Source of the DNA: Lamellibrachia columna
Lineage: Eukaryota; Annelida; Polychaeta; Sabellida; Siboglinidae
Direction of reading: 5' to 3'
DNA length: 64,000 nt
NCBI GenBank assembly: GCA_963662155.1
Contig: OY759261.1
Coordinates: 1,458,727-1,522,726 of the forward strand
Part shown: piece after piece, positions 1-12,900 of the stretch
Layout: every line of letters begins with the position of its first letter
Numbering within the stretch: the stretch's first letter is position 1
Position numbers and translations under genes: made by a program
Notes under the pieces: generated by a model
Seen by the model: only the letters and a program-made list of their open reading frames with translations
What the model was told of the DNA's origin: nothing
Databases searched by the model: none

Positions 1-3000
1 TAGAGACATCCAGTAAAGGATGATGACATTAACAGTTAGAGACATCCAGTAAAGGACGATGACATTAACAGTTAGAGACATCCAGTAAAGGACGATGACA
101 TTAACAGTTAGAGACATCCAGTAAAGGACGATGACATTAACAGTTACAGACATCCAGTAAAGGATGATGACATTAACAGTTACAGACATCCAGTAAAGGA
201 CGATGACATTAACAGTTACAGACATCCAGTAAAGGATGATGACATTAACAGTTACAGACATCCAGTAAAGGATGATGACATTAACAGTTACAGACATCCA
301 GTAAAGGATGATGACATTAACAGTTACAGACATCCAGTAAAGGATGATGACATTAACAGTTAGAGACATCCAGTAACGGATCATGACATTAACAGTTACA
401 TACATCCAGTAACGGATCATGACATTAACATTTACAGACATCCAGTAAAGGATGATGACATTAACAGTTACATACATCCAGTAAAGGATGATGACATTAA
501 CAGTTACAGACATCCAGTAAAGGATGATGACATTAACAGTTACAGACATCCAGTAAAGGATGATGACATTAACAGTTACAGACATCCAATAAAGGACGAT
601 GACATTAACAGTTACAGACATCCAGTAAAGGACGATGACATTAACAGTTACAGACATCCAGTAAAGGATGATGACATTAACAGTTACAGACATCCAGTAA
701 AGGATGATGACATTAACAGTTACAGACATTCAGTAAAGGATGACATTAACATTTACAGACATCCAATAAAGGATGATGAAATTAACAGTTACAGACATCC
801 AGTAAAGGATGATGACATTAACAGTTAGAGACATCCAGTAAAGGATGATGACATTAACAGTTAGAGACATCCAGTAAAGGATGATGACATTAACAGTTAC
901 AGACATCCAGTAAAGGATGATGACATTAACAATTACAGACATCCAGTAACGGATGATGACATTAACAGTTACAGACATCCAGTAAAGGATGATGACATTA
1001 ACAGTTAGAGACATCCAGTAAAGGATGATGACATTAACAGTTACAGACATCCAGTAAAGGATGACGACATTAACAGTTACAGACATCCAGTAAAGGATGA
1101 CGACATTAACAGTTACAGACATCCAGTAAAGGATGATGAAATTAACAGTTAGAGACATCCAGTAAAGGATGATGACATTAACAGTTACAGACATCCAGTA
1201 AAGGATGATGACATTAACAGTTAGAGACATCCAGTAAAGGATGATGACATTAACAGTTAGAGACATCCATTAAAGGACGATGACATTAACAGTTAGAGAC
1301 ATCCAGTAAAGGACGATGACATTAACAGTTAGAGACATCCAGTAAAGGACGATGACATTAACAGTTACAGACATCCAGTAAAGGATGATGACATTAACAG
1401 TTACAGACATCCAGTAAAGGACGATGAAATTAACAGTTACAGACATCCAGTAAAGGATGATGACATTAACAGTTACAGACATCCAGTAACGGATGATGAC
1501 ATTAGCAGTTACATACATCCAGTAACGGATGATGACATTAACAGTTACAGACATCCAGTAAAGGATGATGACATTAACAGTTACATACATCCAGTAACAG
1601 ATGATGACATTAACAGTTACAGACATCCAGTAACGGATGATGACATTAACAGTTACAGACATCCAGTAAAGGATGATGACATTAACAGTTACAGACATCC
1701 AATAAAGGATGATGACATTAACAGTTACATACATCCAGTAAAGGATGATGACATTAACAGTTAGAGACATCCAGTAAAGGATGATGACATTAACAGTTAC
1801 ATACATCCAGTAAAGGATGATGACATTAACAGTTACAGACATCCAGTAAAGGATGACGACATTAACAGTTACAGACATCCAGTAAAGGATGACGACATTA
1901 ACAGTTAGAGACATCCAGTAAAGGATGATGACATTAACAGTTACAGACATCCAGTAACGGATGATGACATTAGCAGTTACAGACAACCAATAAAGGATGA
2001 TGACATTAACAGTTAGAGACATCCAGTAAAGGATGATGACATTAACAGTTACAGACATCCAGTAAAGGTTCATGACATTAACAGTTACAGACATCCAGTA
2101 AAGGATGATGACATTAACAGTTACAGACATCCAGTAAAGGATGATGACATTAACAGTTACAGACATCCAGTAAAGGATGATGACATTAACAGTTACAGAC
2201 AACCAGTAAAGGATGATGACATTTGCAGTTACAGACATCCAATAAAGGATGATGAAATTAACAGTTACAGACATCCAGTAAAGGATGATGACATTAACAG
2301 TTAGAGACATCCAGTAAAGGATGATGACATTAACAGTTACAGACATCCAGTAAAGGATGATGACATTAACAGTTACAGACATCCAGTAAAGGATGACGAC
2401 ATTAACAGTTACAGACATCCAGTAAAGGATGATGAAATTAACAGTTAGAGACATCCAGTAAAGGATGATGACATTAACAGTTACAGACATCCAGTAAAGG
2501 ATGATGACATTAACAGTTAGAGACATCCAGTAAAGGATGATGACATTAACAGTTAGAGACATCCAGTAAAGGACGATGACATTAACAGTTAGAGACATCC
2601 AGTAAAGGACGATGACATTAACAGTTAGAGACATCCAGTAAAGGACGATGACATTAACAGTTACAGACATCCAGTAAAGGATGATGACATTAACAGTTAC
2701 AGACATCCAGTAAAGGACGATGAAATTAACAGTTACAGACATCCAGTAAAGGATGATGACATTAACAGTTACAGACATCCAGTAACGGATGATGACATTA
2801 GCAGTTACATACATCCAGTAACGGATGATGACATTAACAGTTACAGACATCCAGTAAAGGATGATGACATTAACAGTTACATACATCCAGTAAAGTATGA
2901 TGACATTAGCAGTTACATACATCCAATAAAGGATGATGAAATTAACAGTTACAGACATCCAGTAAAGGATGATGACATTAACAGTTACAGACATCCAATA

Positions 3001-5145
3001 AAGGATGATGACATTAACAGTTACATACATCCAGTAAAGGATGATGACATTAACAGTTAGAGACATCCAGTAAAGGATGATGACATTAACAGTTACATAC
3101 ATCCAGTAAAGGATGATGACATTAACAGTTACAGACATCCAGTAAAGGATGACGACATTAACAGTTACAGACATCCAGTAAAGGATGACGACATTAACAG
3201 TTAGAGACATCCAGTAAAGGATGATGACATTAACAGTTACAGACATCCAGTAACGGATGATGACATTAGCAGTTACAGACAACCAATAAAGGATGATGAC
3301 ATTAACAGTTAGAGACATCCAGTAAAGGATGATGACATTAACAGTTACAGACATCCAGTAAAGGTTCATGACATTAACAGTTACAGACATCCAGTAAAGG
3401 ATGATGACATTAACAGTTACAGACATCCAGTAAAGGATGATGACATTAACAGTTACAGACATCCAGTAAAGGATGATGACATTAACAGTTACAGACAACC
3501 AGTAAAGGATGATGACATTTGCAGTTACAGACATCCAATAAAGGATGATGACATTAACAGTTACAGACATCCAGTAAAGGATGATGACATTAACAGTTAC
3601 AGACAACCAGTAAAGGATGATGACATTAGCAGTTACAGACATCCAATAAAGGATGATGAAATTAACAGTTACAGACATCCAGTAAAGGATGATGACATTA
3701 GCAGTTACATACATCCAATAAAGGATGATGAAATTAACAGTTACAGACATCCAGTAAAGGATGATGACATTAACAGTTAGAGACATCCAGTAAAGGATGA
3801 TGACATTAACAGTTAGAGACATCCAGTAAAGGACGATGACATTAACAGTTACAGACATCCAGTAAAGGATGATGACATTAACAGTTAGAGACATCCAGTA
3901 AAGGATGATGACATTAACAGTTAGAGACATCCAGTAAAGGACGATGACATTAACAGTTAGAGACATCCAGTAAAGGACGATGACATTAACAGTTAGAGAC
4001 ATCCAGTAAAGGACGATGACATTAACAGTTACAGACATCCAGTAAAGGATGATGACATTAACAGTTACAGACATCCAGTAAAGGACGATGACATTAACAG
4101 TTACAGACATCCAGTAAAGGATGATGACATTAACAGTTACAGACATCCAGTAAAGGATGATGACATTAACAGTTACAGACATCCAGTAAAGGATGATGAC
4201 ATTAACAGTTACAGACATCCAGTAAAGGATGATGACATTAACAGTTAGAGACATCCAGTAACGGATCATGACATTAACAGTTACATACATCCAGTAACGG
4301 ATCATGACATTAACATTTACAGACATCCAGTAAAGGATGATGACATTAACAGTTACATACATCCAGTAAAGGATGATGACATTAACAGTTACAGACATCC
4401 AGTAAAGGATGATGACATTAACAGTTACAGACATCCAGTAAAGGATGATGACATTAACAGTTACAGACATCCAATAAAGGACGATGACATTAACAGTTAC
4501 AGACATCCAGTAAAGGACGATGACATTAACAGTTACATACATCCAGTAAAGGATGATGACATTAACAGTTACAGACATCCAGTAAAGGATGATGACATTA
4601 ACAGTTACAGACATTCAGTAAAGGATGATGACATTAACAGTTACAGACATCCAGTAAAGGATGATGATATTAACAGTTACAGACATCCAGTAAAGGATGA
4701 TGAAATTAACAGTTACAGACATCCAGTAATGGATGATGACATTAACAGTTACAGACATCCAGTAAAGGATGATGAAATTAACAGTTACAGACATCCAGTA
4801 AAGGATGATGAAATTAACAGTTACAGACATCCAGTAACGGATGATGACATTAACAGTTACAGACATCCAGTAAAGGATGATGACATTAACAGTTACAGAC
4901 ATCCAGTAAAGGATGATGAAATTAACAGTTACATACATCCAGTAAAGGATGATGACATTAACAGTTACAGACATCCAGTAAAGGATGATGACATTAACAG
5001 TTACAGACATTCAGTAAAGGATGATGAAATTAACAGTTACAGACATCCAGTAAAGGACGATGACATTAACAGTTACAGACATCCAGTAAAGGATGATGAC
5101 ATTAACAATTACAGACATCCAGTAAAGGATGATGACATTAACAGT
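1..5145. repeat. 36-bp minisatellite array, about 143 units, cut by window edge
   Basis: The unit is close to acagttacagacatccagta followed by aaggatgatgacatta. Nearly every unit is 36 bp; one 33-bp unit (a 3-bp deletion) lies near 730-760. Variants toggle at a few positions: gacgat/gatgat, gttaga/gttaca, cagaca/cataca, aaagg/aacgg. Because 36 is a multiple of three, long open frames exist on both strands, but the repeated peptide has no domain and no splice or start context, so I do not call a gene. The array runs off the left edge. Confidence 0.97.
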
Positions 5146-5307
5146 GCTTAATGTGGACATTACACATAGCCCTGGAAGCATGTTTATTAATGACATCAGT
5201 ATGACATTAGTATGACATCAGTATGACATTACATCATGTACAGTTAGCAAACTTACTCAGTGAAGTCTGCCATGAAGATCTCTGTCAGTGCCTGTGGCTT
5301 GTGGCTT
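5146..5307. other. Unique spacer between two arrays
   Basis: Non-repetitive sequence apart from a short duplication of an atcagtatgacatt-like motif near 5203-5232. I see no exon here. Confidence 0.6.
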
Positions 5308-6008
5308 GCATCCCTGCTTGTGTTCCTTGAATGTTCCCTGCTTGTGTCCCTTAAATGTTCCCTGCTTGTGTCCCTTGAATGTTCCCTGCTTGTGTTCCTT
5401 GAATGTTCCCTGCTTGTGTCCCTTGAATGTTCCCTGCTTGTGTCCCTTGAATGTTCCCTGCTTGTGTCCCTTGAATATTCCCTGCTTGTGTCCCTTGAAT
5501 GTTCCCTGCTTGTGTCCCTTGAGTGTTCCCTGCTTGTGTCCCTTGAGTGTTCCCTGCTTGTGTCCCTTGAATGTTCCCTGCTTGTGTCCCTTGAATGTTC
5601 CCTGCTTGTGTCCCTTGAATGTTCCCTGCTTGCAGTGAACGTTCCCTGCTTGTGTCCCTTGAGTGTTCCCTGCTTGTGTTCCTTGAATGTTCCCTGCTTG
5701 TGTCCCTTGAATATTCCCTGCTTGTGTCCCTTGAATGTTCCCTGCTTGTGTCCCTTGAGTGTTCCCTGCTTGTGTCCCTTGAGTGTTCCCTGCTTGTGTT
5801 CCTTGAATGTTCCCTGCTTGTGTCCCTTGAATGTTCCCTGCTTGTGTCCCTTGAATGTTCCCTGCTTGTGTTCCTTGAATGTTCCCTGCTTGTGTCCCTT
5901 GATTGTTCCCTGCTTGTGTCCCTTGAATGTTCCCTGCTTGTGTTCCTTGAATGTTCCCTGCTTGTGTCCCTTGATTGTTCCCTGCTTGCAGTGAACGTTC
6001 CCTGCTTG
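5308..6008. repeat. 24-bp minisatellite (gttccctgcttgtgtccctt core)
   Basis: About 29 tandem units. A variant containing cttgcagtgaacgttccc occurs near 5628 and again near 5986, next to similar runs of variant units, which indicates a block duplication of about 360 bp inside the array. Open frames on both strands follow from the 24-bp period. Confidence 0.96.
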
Positions 6009-6189
6009 CCGTTTATCACAGTTTAAAAATACATGTTTACAAATGTTCTGAATTGAATGCAGTCATAAATGTCAAGTGAATTGGGTACATAAAGTGTATC
6101 AGTTGAACTGTGATAAATGTTTGGTGGAGTTGTGTGTTTGTGGCTACATCCTACTGTATCGAATTAGAAATGTTATATTCACCTAGAAA

Positions 6190-6337
6190 AGTAACGATTT
6201 CTTCTAATCATAAGTATTCAGTGTTTCAATTATTTCAGTTGCCTTCATCGGGAACTGAATTCTGGGACGACTAGTTCTTCTTCTGTTTGCCAGTCGCATC
6301 TCTATTTAATACCTGTGATTAGAAGAAAATCGTTACT
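6190..6337. mobile_element. Possible MITE: 148 bp with ~21-bp terminal inverted repeats
   Basis: The left arm 6190-6210 (agtaacgatttcttctaatc plus a) is the reverse complement of the right arm 6316-6337, apart from one extra a. Inside, ttcagtt (6234-6240) pairs with aactgaa (6253-6259) as a second small hairpin. There is no coding capacity. I could not identify a target-site duplication, so a non-mobile foldback sequence remains possible. Confidence 0.45.
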
Positions 6338-6378
6338 TAATTTTTCTCTGCCAACTTGAAAATTCATTCACCTGTTTT

Positions 6379-6650
6379 TACCTTGGTATCTCTCCCTCTT
6401 TCTCGCTCTCTCCCTCTCCCTCTGCCTCCCCTCTCTGCCCCCTCTCTCCCTCTCCACCTCTCACTCTGCCTCTCCACCTCTCACTCTGCCTCTCCCCCTC
6501 TCTCCTCTTTGTCTCTTTCTCTGCTCTCATGTCTGTCTCTCTCCACCTCTCCCCCTCTTTCCCCCCGTCTCCTCTTTCTTTCCATGCTCTCATGTCTCTC
6601 TCCCCCTCTCTCCCTCTCTCTTCTTCCCTGCTCTCCCATCTCACCTGCAT
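6379..6650. repeat. CT-rich low-complexity tract
   Basis: Imperfect (ctctcc/ctctct)n polypyrimidine sequence on the plus strand, ending about 60 bp before the acceptor of the exon at 6709. It may act as an extended polypyrimidine tract for that acceptor. The open frames across it are compositional artefacts. Confidence 0.9.
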
Positions 6651-6708
6651 GGCTTTGTAACCCGCATCATGTTTATGTTGCATTTTCTTCTGTTCTTCCC
6701 TTTCCTAG

Positions 6709-6939
6709 TAGATTCTCAGTCACCGCCAGAGGGCAGCACCTCCACAACTGAACGACGGCAGCTGCGATTAGCCGAATTCCATGCACCCCCTCCCCCCGAC
6801 ACCCCACCCCCTCCCGAAACCCCCTCAGACTGCCCCAGTCAGGGGTACCCTCAATCTGAAGATGATGGGGTTAGGGACAGGGGGGGTGTGGATGAGGCTG
6901 TTCAGGTTCAAAGGTCACCATTGGGTTCCCCCCGAGAGG
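6709..6939 (+). CDS. Plus-strand gene, internal exon a (Pro-rich)
   Basis: The acceptor is a pyrimidine stretch ending cctag. The donor is gagagg|gtaagc. The exon encodes about 77 residues starting [10 protein letters not shown] and including [13 protein letters not shown]. The acceptor region reads tagtag, so 6709 and 6712 are alternative starts in the same frame that differ by one residue. The exon leaves one base (G) that completes a GGT codon with the next exon. No start codon is seen, so earlier exons lie upstream. Confidence 0.72.
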
Positions 6940-9900
6940 GTAAGCTTTGGGTATTCATTAATCCATGTGTTCAGCGTGAGTGTCAGTGTCTGTGTCCTCA
7001 AGTCAGTCCATGACATGTCAGGGTCTGTGTCCTCAAGTCAGTCCATGACATGTCAAGGTCTGTGTCCTCAAGTCAGTCCATGACATGTCAGGGTCTGTGT
7101 CCTCAAGTCAGTCCATGACATGTCAGGGTCTGTGTCCTCAAGTCAGTCCATGACATGTCAGGGTCTGTGTCCTCAAGTCAGTCCATGACATGTCAGGGTC
7201 TGTGTCCTCAAGTCAGTCCATGACATGTCAGGGTCTGTGTCCTCAAGTCAGTCCATGACATGTCAGGGTCTGTGTCCTCAAGTCAGTCCATGACATGTCA
7301 GGGTCTGTGTCCTCAAGTCAGTCCATGACATGTCAGTGTCTGTGTCCTCAAGTCAGTCCATGACATGTCAAGGTCTGTTTCCTCAAGTCAGTCCATGACA
7401 TTTCAGTGTCTGTGTCCTCAAGTCAGTCCATGACATGTCAGGGTCTGTGTCCTCAAGTCAGTCCATGACATGTCTTATTTGTGTTGCCAATTAATCCACA
7501 AAAAATGTAAAACATTCCAGATTCAGTCATTTGGGAGATGGAAGGATCATATCCATCCATGCATACATGCATGTATCCATCCATCCATCCATTCATGCAC
7601 CCATCTATCCATCCATCCACGCATCCATCCATCTATGCATCTATCCATGTATCCATTCATTCATTCATCCATCTATCCATCCATGCATCCATCCATCAAT
7701 CAATCTGTCCATGAGATGAAATAGTATGTGAAGCCTACACAGTGCCTTTGGTTCAGTGGGAATACTTACATGGGACATGGGGGTGCAGACCTGTGTTACT
7801 TACATGGGACATGGGGTGCAGATCTGTGCTACTTACATGGGACATGGGGGTGCAGACCTGTGTTACTTGCATGGGACATGGGGGTGCAGACCTGTGTTAC
7901 TTGCATGGGACATGGGGGTGCAGACCTGTGTTACTTACATGGGACATGGGGGTGCAGACCTGTGTTACATAAATGGGACATGGGGGTGCAGACCTGTGTT
8001 AATGTGCATGTATTGTGTTTCTCCTGCTGGTTTGGGGTCCTGAGCTGATGCTGCTCTACTGTGTAGTCTCTGTGTAGATTCAGGTGTTAGAATTTCACTG
8101 AGAATTCAGATAAAATGTAATTTTAGCCTAGTTCAATACTGCAATAATTTAGATGTGGTCATCACATAGTTTTTTTTAATAACCACATAAATTTAAGAAA
8201 TATGTAAAATGGCATTGTGAGGTAATAGTCAGAGGAGTACATAAGCCCTAGAATCAGATCATCAGAGTGCCACCCTAATGTGTAAGATCAGGTGGGCAGG
8301 ACAGCTCTTGTAGTTCATGTACCATGCCAGGATCATGAATTGTATCCTGTGTGGTTCATGTGCCATGCCAGGATCTTGGAAGTGTATCCTGTGTGGTTCA
8401 TGTATCATGCCAGTATCATGAAGTGTATCCTGTGTCGTTGATGGATCTTGGAAGTGTATCCTGTGTGGTTTATGTGTCATGCCAGGATCATGAAGTGTAT
8501 CTTGCGTGGTTCATGGGCCATGCCAGGATCATGAAGTGTATCCCGTGTGGTTCATGTGCCATGCCAGGACCTTGGAATTGTATCCTGTGTGGTTCATGTG
8601 CCTTGCCAGGATCTTGGAAGTGTATTCTGTGTAGTTCATATGCCATGCCAGGATCTTGGAAGTGTATCATGTGTGGTTCATGTGTCATACCAGGATCATG
8701 AAGTGTATCATGTGTGGTTCATGTGCCATGCCAGGATCATGAAGTGTATCCTGCATGGTTCATGTGCCATGCCAGTGTCTTGAAGTGTATCATGTGTAGT
8801 TCATGTGCCATGCCATGATCATGAAGTGTATCTTGTGTGGTTCATGTGCCATGCCAGGATCATGAAGTGTATCCTGTGTGGTTCATGTGCCATGCCAGTA
8901 TCATGAAGTGTATCTTGTGTGGTTCATGTGCCATGCCAGGATCATGAAGTGTATCCTGTGTTGTTCATGTGCCATGCCAGTATCATGAAGTGTATCCTGT
9001 GTGGTTCATGTGCCATGCCAGGATCATGAAGTGTATCCTGTGTGGTTCATGTGTCATACCAGGATCATGAAGTGTATCCTGTGTGGCTCATGTGCCATGC
9101 CAGGATCATGAAGTATATCATGTGTGGCTCATGTGCCATGCCAGGATCATGAAGTGTATCCTGTGTGGTTTATGTGCCATGCCAGGATCATGAAGTGTAT
9201 CCTGTGTGGCTCATGTGCCATGCCAGGATCTTGGAAGTGTATCCTGTGTGGTTCATGTGCCATGCCATGATCATGAAGTGTATCCTGTGTAGTTCATGTG
9301 CCATGCCAGGATCTTGGAAGTGTATCCTGTGTGGTTCATGTGCCATGCCAGGATCATGAAGTGTATCCTGTGTGGCTCATGTGCCATGCCAGGATCATGA
9401 AGTGTATCATGTGTGGTTCATGTGCCATGCCAGGATCATGAAGTGTATCCTGCATGGTTCATGTGCCATGCCAGTGTCTTGAAGTGTATCATGTGTAGTT
9501 CATGTGCCATGCCATGATCATGAAGTGTATCTTGTGTGGTTCATGTGCCATGCCAGGATCATGAAGTGTATCCTGTGTGGTTCATGTGCCATGCCAGGAT
9601 CATGAAGTGTATCCTGTGTGGCTCATGTGCCATGCCAGGATCTTGGAAGTGTATCATGTGTGGTTCATGTGCCATGCCATGATCATGAAGTGTATCCTGT
9701 GTAGTTCATGTGCCATGCCAGGATCTTGGAAGTGTATCCTGTGTGGTTCATGTGCCATGCCAGGATCATGAAGTGTATCCTGTGTGGCTCATGTGCCATG
9801 CCAGGATCATGAAGTGTATCCTGTGTGGCTCATGTGCCATGCCAGGATCATGAAGTGTATCCTGTGTGGTTCATGTGCCATGCCAGGATCATGAAGTATA

Positions 9901-12900
9901 TCCTGTGTGGCTCATGTGCCATGCCAGGATCATGAAGTGGTTGCTTCATCTCCTGTTGCTGCTGAAATGTTAGCTATGCCAAACTTATCAATCAAATATG
10001 AAATTACCAATCCGCAAAATTCAACTTATGTAACATATTTTGGCCTTTGCTTCCTAAACTAGTCCTCTTTCTGACAAATTATCATATTTGTTTGTTTGAG
10101 ACTGCGTTGGTTCTGTGTATACCAGCGTCACTTAATGCGTCACAAGTAGTCTAGGTTACCCGATTTCATAGAACTGCGCATGTGCTTAACGGTCGCGCTG
10201 ATTAACATGTCAGGCCTCGGTCAACTGGAGAAATGACCAGAATCTTCCAGTTTTAGAACACATTTTGAGTTAACCACTGGCGTGTTCTTTGATTTTAGTT
10301 CTCCCCTTTTTGGTTTTTTAGTCTTAGGTTCATAGCCCCAAACCGTAACTTTTATTTCACATTAACTGTAGTCTGACTGTCTTAATCATTAAACATCTTA
10401 TTTTACTTTTATATGTTTTAAACAGATGATAGTTAAATAACCTTATAAACAGTTTATGAGTATCGACCTTGCCACCAGTACACTGTTGTCGAACATGTCC
10501 AGTACCTTAAGTAGTCAACATAATTGTTAAATAAGATAAGAAAGTGTGTAAAATAAATGTAAAGAAAGTTTCTGGAGTTTTTGTTGTTTGCTGGTTGAAC
10601 AATGTTTTCTGTTTACTTTCTGATGATTGCATCATTTGTGATTTCTGACAGGTGATGATCATCGTGACAGTGTGACAGAAGACATGTCTCCTAAGTCAGT
10701 CGTGACAGCCACTGAAGATGAGACAACAATGACATCACAGACTTCAGACACAGGTAGCACATTGTCACACCCGTCACTGCTATGTGGTTGACAGTATCAC
10801 TAAGACAACTGATGTCATAACCAACTAAGCCTAGTATCCCGAGTCATCCACCGTTCAATTGAGTATTCAGGGTAAACATGCTCTGGGTAGCTCACTTATT
10901 TTCTCTCTTCATTCTTGCATTTAAAAGGAATGTTTTAGTTGCATAAAAATAATAATTTATCTCATAAACACCATCATCTTTACACAATAACATCCAATAT
11001 ATCTAACAGCAACTGCATACGTTGGTTAGCCGCAGGGAAGTCATTGTTTCATCATATTTGACATGAGCCAACTGTGTGTGGCCAACAGACTTTGAGGCTT
11101 ATAGATAAACAGTTTCACAATACAAATGCCGAAATGCCTCAAAATTTACTTGTGTTGCTTCAGATTTCAAAAACACGTCTGATGTGGCCAGCTTCATTGA
11201 GCAGATTTCGCAGTTCGCAGATGAACCTGCTGCGCCCTCAAGTGGCAACACTGCGGATGAGGCAGAAACTTTGCCATTGAGTGCCGACTGTGTAGATGCA
11301 ACCTCACTGAGGGACAAGACCACAACTCTGCCATTGACTGATGGTGTTGAACAAGATGTCACGTCTTGTCAAGTGAAGTCTTCTGCACCGAGTATCCACG
11401 AGGAATTTTCTGCCATTGCAGAAGTCACCATGCCAACAGAGGTTCTCCATCAGAGGAACAAAGACTCTCATATGGAGGTTACAGTGACAACAGAAAGTGT
11501 CGACCGAACACGTGATGATGACCATGAAAACGTCTCAATGGCAACGGAAGATGTCCAACAGATACCTGAGGAGGTTTCCATGGCAATAGAAAATGACACC
11601 GAGACTCAAGTGGTGCTGGACGAGACAGCCAGAAATAGTTTGAGTGAAGAAGCCTGTCCCATAGAAGACCTCGGCCTGCCAGCAGTCGTGTACAAAGTGC
11701 CAGTTAAGGCTGTCAACAACAGAAACAAACAAAGTTCAGCCGTCACCAAAGAACCAACAACACAACTCTGTACCTCAGTGCCAGACGAAGGACGAGCAGA
11801 AACTACCACTGACAAGACACCAGACGAATTATACACATTCAGCGTGACAACGGAATACGTGATTAAAGACAATGTCTTGCCAGCCAAAGAGCAGCCATCG
11901 CCATCAAAAGATCAGCCTTCGCCATCAAAAGATCAGCCGGCACCATCGACACCAGAAGCGACAGTGAAGGATGATGCGACGCTGTTCAAAGTTCCGAGTG
12001 TGCCCAGAATGAAACAGACACCACGTGTCAACAGCCTCCGTGAAGTCTACCGCAAGCCGATACTAAATAACACATACCTAGGTGACAGCACTGGGCACGT
12101 CAATTCAGTAGCACGTGAACTTATTCCGCCGCCTTTATCTGCTGCGAGTCGTGAGACAGCCGGGAAGTCAAACAGGGACGTGGGACGAAAGTCAAGCTAT
12201 GACTCTATTGCAAAGTTCACTGGCCCGCAACCGTGGGGATCTCGTTATCAGTCGGAGCCATCGGTCAAGGACATACGGAAGGCATTGTTGATTCGTCGGG
12301 AGTCATCCCTCACGCGGGATATGTCTTCTCCAGGAGATCGCTCATCGGTGGTCCAGGAATCGCCGTCAAGAAACTCCTCATTCAGCAGCTCATCTGAGAT
12401 AAATTTTCAGCCGAATTCTGCTGATGAATCCCAGAGCGTGCTGGAAGAGAAGTCAATCTCGATGATTGCACTGTCCAGCGAGCGCAAGTCAACCCCCCGT
12501 AAGACGTCAACTTGGTCTGATCGCCGCCGCTACAGTAGTATGGTGTCACTAGCGACGCAGAATGAACCAACGCTGTCGTTGCTGCCATCACGAACCATGC
12601 AGAACTCGTCAAGTATGGAACAGTTGGCAATGACACCGAACTCAAGAGACAAGGCGAGGAGAACTCTTCAGTCGCAATACTCTGAGTTGCAAATGCAGTT
12701 CAGTAAGTGGCAGCAGCAGCTGATGACAAACCAGGCATTGCTGACACAGAAGAATCTGTTGAGGAAAAGTGACAGACCACGAGATACGTCCGTGGAAAGA
12801 GACGGCTATCGGCGCACCACTTCTCGCGCAGCAGCCGAGAAACGCAGGTCATTCATTGATGAACGTCCCGCCTCAGACAAAAAAGATGTTCGAAGAGTGA

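Noticed and set aside
1270..4614. 1114-codon reverse open frame in the 36-bp array
   Set aside because: Period artefact; the peptide is one 12-residue unit repeated with no other sequence, and the frame ends with the array pattern.
6356..6751. Forward open frame across the CT-rich tract
   Set aside because: Low-complexity reading frame (Leu/Ser/Pro); the real exon starts at 6709 in a different context.
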